64,000 nucleotides of DNA from an uncultured Collinsella sp. Its GTDB lineage: Bacteria; Actinomycetota; Coriobacteriia; Coriobacteriales; Coriobacteriaceae. The first letter of the stretch is position 1; each line of letters opens with the position of its first letter. The notes beneath the pieces are model-generated. The model ran no database searches. It was not told where the DNA came from and saw only the letters and a program-made list of their open reading frames with translations. The stretch is taken from contig CANNOC010000010.1 in assembly GCA_947507155.1 (NCBI GenBank), forward strand, positions 20,857-84,856, written 5' to 3'. Below, one piece after another: positions 1-8,028 of the stretch. The position numbers and the translations under genes are program-made.

Positions 1-732
1 TGGCGAGACGTGATCTTCGAGCACATAGCCGGCGATGCGCGGATCTTTGGTCGCGGACTCTTCGGACACCGCAACGTCGAGCATGCGATCGACGCGGTAG
101 GGCGTGAACGGCTGATGGCCCGAGCCGGCGTTGGCCCATTTATCTCTAAACCCAATCATGTAATAGAGTTCGTCGGAGTAGATAAGACGCACGGGTGTGA
201 GCTCGTAGGTCTTTCCGTCATGGTTGAAGGCCTTTTGCTTGGCGGCGTTGTAGTGGAAGTAGCGGAAGCGGATCTTGCGCTTTTCGCGCATGGCTTGCTG
301 GATAAGGTCGATATTGTGCAGAGCATCGGAGTTTTGCATCTTCACACGCGAAGGCACGTCGACGCGCTTGTGCATCAGCTCGCGTTCGTCCAGGCTGGCG
401 AGGCTCTGTAGTTTGTCGATGAGGTGGTCGGTCAGCTCATCGGTCAAAAACGGCGAACTCTGCACGGCGTCAACAAGCATGATGAGTTCTTGCAGGTCGA
501 GCGGGCGTGAGACCAACGCCCATTCCTTGCCACCGCGCTGGTCGATGTCGAGCCCGAAGTCGCGAAGGGTTTGCAGGTCGCGATAGATGGCCTTTCGTTC
601 GGCCTCGAGATCGTGATAGGCGAGCTCCTCGATGATCTGCTGCGTCGTGAGTCCGTGCGTGCTGTCGGTCTTTTCCATCAAGGTTTTAAGCAGGAACAGA
701 AGCCTGAGCTTTTGGTTTGGTCTGTTCGCCAC
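1..732 (-). CDS. WYL-domain helix-turn-helix transcriptional regulator (C-terminus truncated by window edge)
   Basis: Reverse strand reads GTG at 732: VANRPNQKLRLLFLLKTLMEKTDSTHGLTTQQIIEELAYHDLEAERKAIYRDLQTLRDFG... then KRKIRFRYFHYNAAKQ...YELTPVRLIYSDELYYMIGFRD, typical HTH+WYL layout. Open to the window edge, so absent from the ORF track. Confidence 0.8.
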   Translation of the reverse strand, partial: MANRPNQKLRLLFLLKTLMEKTDSTHGLTTQQIIEELAYHDLEAERKAIYRDLQTLRDFGLDIDQRGGKEWALVSRPLDLQELIMLVDAVQSSPFLTDELTDHLIDKLQSLASLDERELMHKRVDVPSRVKMQNSDALHNIDLIQQAMREKRKIRFRYFHYNAAKQKAFNHDGKTYELTPVRLIYSDELYYMIGFRDKWANAGSGHQPFTPYRVDRMLDVAVSEESATKDPRIAGYVLEDHVSP

Positions 733-954
733 GCTGTCTCCTTTCGCCGGCAGGGTATCAGCCGGAGATGCAAAACAAGACCCGTTATTGGGACTCATTG
801 TAGCCCGCGCGACCGTAGTATTCGCAGCAATAAGGGCCCGAATAGGGCGAAAGGTGGTTAAACGGAAATCGGCGGTTTGGCTGGTTGGTGTGACGTGCAC
901 TCTGTTGGCTTGGGGCCGGTTCCGGTTTACAAGGATCAGAACAGGAGAAATGCG

Positions 955-2052
955 ATGGCAGACATCAAAGTCTTTGCCGAGAATCTTGAGGATTCAACCA
1001 AGGAGCAGATCGAGGAGATCTCTAGCTGCCCGGCGTTTGAAGGCGCCAAGATCCGCATCATGCCCGATGCCCATAAGGGCAAGGGCTGCGTGATTGGTTT
1101 TACGGCAAACTTGGGCGACAAGGTCATTCCTAATTTGGTGGGCGTCGACATCGGATGCGGTATGTACTGCGTACCGCTTGCAGAGACTATTGCGCGCGAT
1201 GACCTCATTCAGTTCAATCGCGACGTGAAGCGCGCAGTGCCCACGGGCTTTAGCCTTCATCGCGATCCTGCCTGCGTACTTGCGGACTTTGGCATGGAGT
1301 CGCGCGATTGGCTTCAGGATAAACGCAAGGTTGAGCGCTCCATGGGCACGCTGGGCGGCGGTAACCACTTCATTGAACTCGACGAGGACGAGAATGGGTG
1401 CCAATATCTGGTCGTGCACACCGGCTCGCGCAACATGGGCAAGCAGACGGCGGAGCACCATCAGGCGCTGGCGCAGAAGACGTGCACGGCAGATATCCCT
1501 GACGAGCTTAAGTATCTCGTGGGAGATCTTTCTGCCGAGTATCTCGTCGATATGCATAACTGCCAACGCTTCTCGAATCAGAACCGCAAGGCGATTGTCG
1601 CACAGATTGTTGAGCGTACGGGAATTCGACTCGACGGAGACGGCTTTACCACCATGCACAACTACATCTCGGAAGGCGGCATGATTCGCAAGGGCGCCAT
1701 TAGCGCTCATGCAGGCGAGATGGCGCTGATTCCGTTCAACATGCGCGACGGTGCCGTTATTGCGCGCGGCAAGGGAAACGAGGACTGGAACTGCTCGGCG
1801 CCGCACGGGACGGGTCGTGCGATGAGCCGCACCAAAGCATTCCAAACGCTCGATACCAGGTCGTTCGTTAACGAGATGCGCGATGCCGGCATCTACTGTC
1901 CGAGTGCATGCGAGACGACGCTCGATGAGTCGCCCGAAGCGTATAAGCCTGCGGATGATGTATTGAGACTCATGGACCCGACGGTTGATGTTATTCACCG
2001 ACTCAAGCCGATTTGGAATTTTAAGGCTACTGGTAAGCGCGGTAGGCGTTAG
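955..2052 (+). CDS. rtcB: RtcB family RNA-splicing ligase
   Basis: Motifs IMPDAHKGKGCVIGFTA, GVDIGCGMYCVPL, MGTLGGGNHFIEL, HTGSRNMGKQ, APHGTGRAMSRTKA; start at MADIKVF with upstream aggag. Confidence 0.93.
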   Translation: MADIKVFAENLEDSTKEQIEEISSCPAFEGAKIRIMPDAHKGKGCVIGFTANLGDKVIPNLVGVDIGCGMYCVPLAETIARDDLIQFNRDVKRAVPTGFSLHRDPACVLADFGMESRDWLQDKRKVERSMGTLGGGNHFIELDEDENGCQYLVVHTGSRNMGKQTAEHHQALAQKTCTADIPDELKYLVGDLSAEYLVDMHNCQRFSNQNRKAIVAQIVERTGIRLDGDGFTTMHNYISEGGMIRKGAISAHAGEMALIPFNMRDGAVIARGKGNEDWNCSAPHGTGRAMSRTKAFQTLDTRSFVNEMRDAGIYCPSACETTLDESPEAYKPADDVLRLMDPTVDVIHRLKPIWNFKATGKRGRR

Positions 2053-2062
2053 GAGGGTTGCG

Positions 2063-2881
2063 ATGACGCTAAAGATGGACTCCAGGGACGACCGAATTGG
2101 CCGTTCTGTGAGTATGGGCGAGCTGATGAGCTTCCCGGGCGTGATGCCGCCGTCCGCGAATCGGTGCGGCGGGAATCGTGGAGAGCGTGATGACGAGGGT
2201 TTTGACCTCAGCGGTTTTCACAGTCGGCTGGTTTCTGGACTCGACCGTGGTGTGGAAACGTCACTGTTCGCAGCTCCGCGCTTGTTGAAAGCCGGCATGT
2301 CGGCCGATGACGCCCTAGGTGGCGGCGTTGGGCTGGGCAAGCTCAGCGTGATTGGCGGTGCGCATGAAGACGTTTCGAACGTGCTGGCACACGCGGTGCT
2401 GCGCCTGAGTGAGCAGTGCGCCGTGCTTTACGTGCCGATTCGGGAGCGTGAAGAGGATGCGATTGCCCGGCTTATTCGTGCCGAGATGGATGGCAAGGTG
2501 TCAGAGGATCCTGAGGAGCAACAGGTTGAGACAATCCGCGCAACGATGCGCCTCAAGCAGCGCAACCTGGGCATCTTTGTCGAAGACAACATGACCATGG
2601 ACCTTGTAACAAGTTGGTTGCTCGGCGACCAAATGTGGAACAGAGCAGTGCTAAAGGACGTCGTAGCCGTAATCGACGGACTCGAAATGCTCGACGACAA
2701 CCGCTCGGTAAACGCTGTCCTGCGTGACTTGCGCAACATGCTCAGCCCAACATCCGCCATCCTGGCAGGATGCTTTGCGGCGGAGGGCCGAGAGGACGAC
2801 GCAACATTCGCGGAGACCCACTGCAATGCAGATGTCCTGGTCCACATGAGTTCCGATGGTGAAAATCCCATCTACATGTGA
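2063..2881 (+). CDS. DnaB/RecA-fold-like protein with degenerate Walker A (uncharacterised)
   Basis: ATG 2063 preceded by aggagg overlapping the rtcB end. Segment DALGGGVGLGKLSVIGGAHEDVSNVLAHAVLRLSEQCAVLYVPI resembles the DnaB C-terminal domain, and DVVAVIDGLEML is Walker-B-like. Confidence 0.5.
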   Translation: MTLKMDSRDDRIGRSVSMGELMSFPGVMPPSANRCGGNRGERDDEGFDLSGFHSRLVSGLDRGVETSLFAAPRLLKAGMSADDALGGGVGLGKLSVIGGAHEDVSNVLAHAVLRLSEQCAVLYVPIREREEDAIARLIRAEMDGKVSEDPEEQQVETIRATMRLKQRNLGIFVEDNMTMDLVTSWLLGDQMWNRAVLKDVVAVIDGLEMLDDNRSVNAVLRDLRNMLSPTSAILAGCFAAEGREDDATFAETHCNADVLVHMSSDGENPIYM

Positions 2882-2882
2882 G

Positions 2883-2950
2883 TTTTCGGCTAGGTCCATA
2901 GCCGAAAACAATAGTCCGGCCCGTGACGCATCTGCACCACGGGCCGTTTT
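2883..2950 (+). terminator. Two consecutive hairpins, likely intrinsic terminator
   Basis: ttttcggcta..tagccgaaaa (2883-2908) and cggcccgtg..cacgggccg-tttt (2917-2950). Confidence 0.65.
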
Positions 2951-3059
2951 CAAGAGATATTTATTTCACATGCTCGCTGGCATGCCATGAGGGGCTTACT
3001 TTAACGGCGCGCAACAATAAGGCTGCTCGCCCCGCTTGGTATGATGAGCGAGCAGCCAT

Positions 3060-4115
3060 CTATTCTTCGACTAAAGCTGCGATGTCATCGAGTTGCTTGC
3101 GAATACCTAAAAACTCTGTGTCAAGATCGAGTGTCCGACAGTGGAAGCGATAGCCGGTTTCATCCCAGCTTTCGCACATTGACCTCGCGTTATCAGTGAG
3201 AGCGTAAAGAAGCATGCCCTCGACCGCCCCTGTTTTTCGCGACCATGATTCATGGGCAACGTAGGAATAGATTTGATTGCGATGGGCTGGGGATAGAATT
3301 TCGGATTCCATGTGCTGGTGAAGAATAGTCCCGTAACATTTGCAGTCAATGATGAGGGTTCGACCGGGGCCTTCAAGAGTGACGTCTGTCAGTAATGCCG
3401 GCAATATCTTTGGAGCGTTGTCCGATCCTGATGCCACTCGATGGGCAGATGCCCTAAGATCGGGATGCTCGGCGCGATAATACTCCAGTACAAAATGTTC
3501 AAAGAGAGCGGAGAGTTTCTGATTGTCCCGCCATTTGCCAAAAGCGGTATCACCTGAATAAAGTGTCGGCAGGCTATTCTCAATTACGGCATGACAGACT
3601 CCCATAAGAAGGCGATAACCGCGGTTTCCTCCGTGAAAGGAGAGCCTTCCCCAGTCGATAGAGGAAGGTCGAATATTGTCGATAGAATCGAGCTGACGAT
3701 AATAACTTCTAAGTAGGTTTTTCCGTTCGGTGCCGACTGCGCCAGAGCGAGCGAGGGTGCCCACTGCGCATTTAAGCACCCTGTTCATCTGAGTATTGAC
3801 TGTCCATTCGTCGCTGGTACACCTAATGCTTCGGCGCCCAGCGGAGCGCAGCTGTGATGTCCGAGCCATATCGATTTTCCCGCGAATACCAAGAAAGTCC
3901 TCGGAAACCTCGGCATAACCGTGCTCCAGACCACGTTTGAGTCGTGATGAGATGCCGATTGAGAGGATGGCCGCAAGTAGGTCTTCGACGTGCTCAAACT
4001 CCTCGGTCTCGATAGACGCATATTCATCGAGACCGAGGGCTTTGAAGGCATAGGCCATCATGTAGTAGATGTTTCGAACGATGACCTTTTCTTCAGCTCT
4101 GGGCATTGACGGCAC
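3060..4115 (-). CDS. mcrC: McrC family 5-methylcytosine restriction system component
   Basis: VIVRNIYYMMAYAFKAL...FLGIRGKIDMARTSQLR...FEHFVLEYYRAEHPDLRASAHRV...LLTDVTLEGPGRTLIIDCKCYGT; follows and overlaps the mcrB-like gene. Confidence 0.82.
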   Translation of the reverse strand: MPSMPRAEEKVIVRNIYYMMAYAFKALGLDEYASIETEEFEHVEDLLAAILSIGISSRLKRGLEHGYAEVSEDFLGIRGKIDMARTSQLRSAGRRSIRCTSDEWTVNTQMNRVLKCAVGTLARSGAVGTERKNLLRSYYRQLDSIDNIRPSSIDWGRLSFHGGNRGYRLLMGVCHAVIENSLPTLYSGDTAFGKWRDNQKLSALFEHFVLEYYRAEHPDLRASAHRVASGSDNAPKILPALLTDVTLEGPGRTLIIDCKCYGTILHQHMESEILSPAHRNQIYSYVAHESWSRKTGAVEGMLLYALTDNARSMCESWDETGYRFHCRTLDLDTEFLGIRKQLDDIAALVEE

Positions 4116-5670
4116 CTTCGAGGACGCTTATTGCCGCATCCGCTTTGGCTCGATCATCGAACCAATATTCACGGATGAGTGGGTTGAGTTCGTATTTAAC
4201 GATGTCGTCAACACACCCTTTGCCGGAGCGACAGAGGTAACTATGTCCAATCTCGTACCCTTCACCGAGCGCGGGGTCGGAGGCAATGTCGATGTTTACC
4301 GAGCGTACCGCATTGACGAGAGAGGGCATTCTTTTGTCGGCACATTTCGATGCATCTTTGAGGAAAGAGGTGTTATTGAGAGCTGGGGTCATGCGAAAGA
4401 AAGCGAACCTTCTGCGAAGTGCATAGTCGATAAGGGCAATGCTACGATCAGCGGTGTTCATGGTGCCGATAATGAAGACATTGTCTGGTACGAAAAAGGG
4501 CCTTCCATCGATAGCGAGACTGGTGGGATTGCCGCGATGTCCGGCTTCTATAAGGCTCAAGAGTTCTCCAAATACCTTTGAGATATTCGCTCGATTGATC
4601 TCGTCGATTAGGAAGAAGTAGTCACTGTTGGGATCGCTTGCCGCTTTTTGACAGAATGAGGTGAAGACGCCCGCTTTGATATCGAATCCGCCTGCATCAT
4701 TTGGACGGTATCCAATGACGAAGTCCTCATAGGTTGTCCCTTGGTGGAATTGAACGGTTTCTATCTTGGAGTTGTCTCGCTTGCCCATGAAGCTCCAAGC
4801 GAGTCTTTTTGCGCAAAACGTCTTCCCTGTTCCTGGAGCACCGTCGAGGATAAGATTTCGCTTTGCCTTAAGGAGTCGTTTGAGCTGTGAGAGATCATTT
4901 GCGTCAAGATAGACGTCATTTAAAAAGTCGTCGTCAGTGTATGCGCTGCCGTCTTTGCTTGGCGAGGCGTTGGAGTCCGTAGGCAATTCTGAATCTTCGG
5001 CAGGATTAGATGTAGCGTCTCGCTTCGGGGCTTTATGGTCAAACGCTTCAGCCGAAATCTCGTAAAGGGGCCTACCCAGATGGCCCACCTTGTTAAGGAG
5101 CTCTAAATAACCGGTCCCATTTTGTTTGGATGACGTTACTAATATGCCGTAAACACTTTCGAGATAATTTCTGCTTAGTTGATCAAAAGGCATGAACGTG
5201 TCGGGCCTGCACCAGAACAATGCCATGGAGAGGTTTGCAAAGCCGATATTCTTTTGGGCCAATACTCGATCGAACAAATTGATGAACTGGACGTGATCTT
5301 CGTCTTCTGGTGAGTATGCCATTGCCTCTTCGAAGAAATCCCACTTCTCCTCAATGCTTGAGTCTATTCCGTCCATGTAACGCCAGCGCCTGTTATTTGA
5401 GGTGGGTACACCGGCATAGTCAGTGGGAATTGCGCCGTGAATATCGAGGCGGGCAAAAATGCTTTCGATTACCTTGGTGCGGCTATCGTAGCTTATCGAT
5501 CTGTTGAACAGAGACATGAACGTGAATGGATCCATTCTGTTTGTGTCTCCAGTATTTGCATTGTTCTTGCAGATTTCGAGAAGGGTTTCTTCGTCGTTTC
5601 GCATAGTCAGCAATTTTCGAGCGATTGCCGTGTAGGTATCGACCCATGTGAACTTCGTTTCGGTGTCCAT
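4093..5670 (-). CDS. mcrB: McrB-type AAA+ GTPase restriction subunit
   Basis: GAPGTGKTF Walker A, FHQGTTYEDFVIGYRP, FFLIDEINRANISKVFGELLSLIE, IIGTMNTADRSIALIDYALRRRFAFF. Likely start MDTETKFTW at 5670. Confidence 0.88.
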   Translation of the reverse strand: MDTETKFTWVDTYTAIARKLLTMRNDEETLLEICKNNANTGDTNRMDPFTFMSLFNRSISYDSRTKVIESIFARLDIHGAIPTDYAGVPTSNNRRWRYMDGIDSSIEEKWDFFEEAMAYSPEDEDHVQFINLFDRVLAQKNIGFANLSMALFWCRPDTFMPFDQLSRNYLESVYGILVTSSKQNGTGYLELLNKVGHLGRPLYEISAEAFDHKAPKRDATSNPAEDSELPTDSNASPSKDGSAYTDDDFLNDVYLDANDLSQLKRLLKAKRNLILDGAPGTGKTFCAKRLAWSFMGKRDNSKIETVQFHQGTTYEDFVIGYRPNDAGGFDIKAGVFTSFCQKAASDPNSDYFFLIDEINRANISKVFGELLSLIEAGHRGNPTSLAIDGRPFFVPDNVFIIGTMNTADRSIALIDYALRRRFAFFRMTPALNNTSFLKDASKCADKRMPSLVNAVRSVNIDIASDPALGEGYEIGHSYLCRSGKGCVDDIVKYELNPLIREYWFDDRAKADAAISVLEGAVNAQS

Positions 5671-5909
5671 TTTGCTCCCGTCTTTAGCGGCCGCTTTAAC
5701 AACAAATACTAGAACGTGGGCTTTGTGAAATAGTTGAGCAACAAAGGTGTGCGGACAATCTAGGCGGATGAGCGGTGGGATGGTCAAATGTCATCGTTAA
5801 GATCGCTATTCGGAAAAGTCTGCGTTGCCGCCGCGTCGACGTTCATCTCGATTGGATCCGCCGCATCTGTTGATCGTCCCCTCGAGTACCGATATGCATC
5901 CAGCTTCCG

Positions 5910-6944
5910 TTATCGAGCACGATGCCGATATATATCCAGCCAACCGGGTTCTTCTTCTTTGTTGTCGGTGCACTCTTCTAACAAGTCATCTATCCGGTCC
6001 GGCTTGATCTCTTGCAATGCCGTGCATTCTTCTGGCAAGGGCTGTGTTACTTTCTTTGCTCTGAACACGGGCGACAACATCAAGTTCGTGTGTGCCCATC
6101 CGGCAAAGCAACTGCCGTAGGGGATAGAGCCACATCTGATCTGCCCATCGCCATCGGGATACAGGCAGTCCAATTTCGAGTTTGCTACCAGGCAATAACA
6201 AGGGCCTGGTGCCCATGGCCTGCAGTCGATCTCAAGAATGTCGCCCTTTCTGTACGGCGTGGGCAGGTCGACATATGCCCCCTTGAACCACGGGCCAAAG
6301 ATCCCACCCACAATGCAGTCGAGCACCTCGCCACATTCGCCCTCTTCTTCCCTGCAGATGTACTGGATTTCGCCGGAGACGTTTGCGTAGTAAGTGTAGT
6401 CCGGCTGCAGAAAGCCGTCGTATGGATATGAACAGCTCGGGTCGTTGGCAAGGTTGAACAGCTCGACCATCCAGTATGAGGACGATAAGTCTGTCATTTC
6501 GCTCCACTTGTCTGCGTATGCCTTCATTGCCGCAAGGGCGGCCTGCCAGGATGCCACGGGGAAGGGGCCATGCGTGATGGCGGATCCCACTTCGTTGCCG
6601 ATAAAGCTAATTTCGCTAATAAGCAGCACCTTCCTGTTCCCGTCGACGGCCTTTAGCGCGTCTAGACAGTCATCGATGTAGTCGATACAGATCTCTGGCC
6701 CGTACCAAGAAAAGGTTTCGTCTGACGAACTGCGCTCGGCAGCAACCAGCTTGCTGAGCATCTCCCGTTTGCGGTTGATTTCTATCGACGCGCCACTGAT
6801 GATTTGCGAGTAATGATCGCCACTCAGCAGCTGCGGATTATGCAGCAAATGCTCTCGCAGCTCCGGAGATTCGATCAGGTTGATTATTTCTTCGTGCACG
6901 ATAGTCTCCGAGTTGTTGGTGCGACTTCTTGTGGATTCGGACAT
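5910..6944 (-). CDS. Uncharacterised protein, N-type module of a local paralogous family
   Basis: HGPFPVASWQAALAAMKAYADKWSE...SSYWMVELFNLAND...DLPTPYRKGDILEIDCRPWAPGPCYCLV aligns to the N-terminal halves of the 8029 and 10328 gene products. Confidence 0.75.
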   Translation of the reverse strand: MSESTRSRTNNSETIVHEEIINLIESPELREHLLHNPQLLSGDHYSQIISGASIEINRKREMLSKLVAAERSSSDETFSWYGPEICIDYIDDCLDALKAVDGNRKVLLISEISFIGNEVGSAITHGPFPVASWQAALAAMKAYADKWSEMTDLSSSYWMVELFNLANDPSCSYPYDGFLQPDYTYYANVSGEIQYICREEEGECGEVLDCIVGGIFGPWFKGAYVDLPTPYRKGDILEIDCRPWAPGPCYCLVANSKLDCLYPDGDGQIRCGSIPYGSCFAGWAHTNLMLSPVFRAKKVTQPLPEECTALQEIKPDRIDDLLEECTDNKEEEPGWLDIYRHRAR

Positions 6945-6952
6945 GGTGGCCT

Positions 6953-8026
6953 TTATTCAAATAGCTGCGGGTACTTCTCCTTGAGCGGTGCCTGATCCAG
7001 ACGTAGCTCTTCCAGGTTGCGCTTTGCCTTGGACTCCATCCTTATGGTGTCGATAAACGCGATGAGTGAGTCGACATACAGATCGCCGCGCAGGTAGGCC
7101 TGGGCGGCGATTAAAATTCGCTGCTCGTCTTCGAGTGGTTTGCGATAGTACTCTAGATTCAGGTAAAGCGGGTCTGGCTCGCCGATGTAGAGGGGAAACG
7201 TCTCGTTGTAGGTAATCGAGCAGCCAGTGGCGCGCATGTTGCTGATATCCCCTGCATGGCGATAGTGCTCGAGGCGCTGCTGCGCATGATCAAGCCATTC
7301 GTCAGAACGGTCTGCCTGCCGAAGCTCTGCCTCAAGCTTTGTCCGGTCCCACGTGGGCAGATCGAACAACGTGAACGGCTCACGGGCACTGCCTTGCGGC
7401 GTCCAGACGATATCGCCGGTGTGAAACGGCGTGGGGATATCGACCCAGATGAACTCGAATGCGATCTCCCAATCGTTCTCAACGGGGCCGGCTGAAGGGC
7501 AATAAACGGAAAGGGGCTCACCTTTGCCGTTCACCATGAGCCAATCTTCCCGGTGATGTTCTTCGTCGGCATCGAGCGGGCACCGGGTGATGCGTACGCG
7601 TGTCTCTGGACGGCTCGCCAGTTCATCATCACCGCGCAACGCCTCGGCACATTTCTCATAACAGCTGAATGGCGCGCCGAAGGCCCCACAAAGTTGCCCG
7701 TCGGGCACAATCTCCTCTTCATACTGATAAACGTAGCCCGTCCCACTCGCAAACGCATCGACGCACCGCTTGTTGTAATCGATTGTCCAGCTCAAAAAAG
7801 CATGGAAATCGGGGATGGCCGGCCTTCCAAGACCGGCATGGGTTGCTTCCAACGAACAATTGGGCATGGTACGCGCGATCTCCTGCCAGGCTTCGCACTT
7901 CTGCTCGAGCGTGGCGGTCTTCGAAAACCAAACCAGATAGGCGGCCTCGATGGTGCTGGGCTGGAAGTCGATACTGCGCAGGTGCCCCCGAATGTCCTGG
8001 GAGTCCACAAAATCCAGGATGTTCAT
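6953..8026 (-). CDS. Uncharacterised protein, C-type module of a local paralogous family
   Basis: FVDSQDIRGHLRSIDFQPSTIEAAYLVWFSKTATLEQKCEAWQEIARTMPNC...WVDIPTPFHTGDIV...LYIGEPDPLYLNLEYYRKPL aligns to the C-terminal halves of the 8029 and 10328 gene products. Confidence 0.75.
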   Translation of the reverse strand: MNILDFVDSQDIRGHLRSIDFQPSTIEAAYLVWFSKTATLEQKCEAWQEIARTMPNCSLEATHAGLGRPAIPDFHAFLSWTIDYNKRCVDAFASGTGYVYQYEEEIVPDGQLCGAFGAPFSCYEKCAEALRGDDELASRPETRVRITRCPLDADEEHHREDWLMVNGKGEPLSVYCPSAGPVENDWEIAFEFIWVDIPTPFHTGDIVWTPQGSAREPFTLFDLPTWDRTKLEAELRQADRSDEWLDHAQQRLEHYRHAGDISNMRATGCSITYNETFPLYIGEPDPLYLNLEYYRKPLEDEQRILIAAQAYLRGDLYVDSLIAFIDTIRMESKAKRNLEELRLDQAPLKEKYPQLFE

Positions 8027-8028
8027 GG

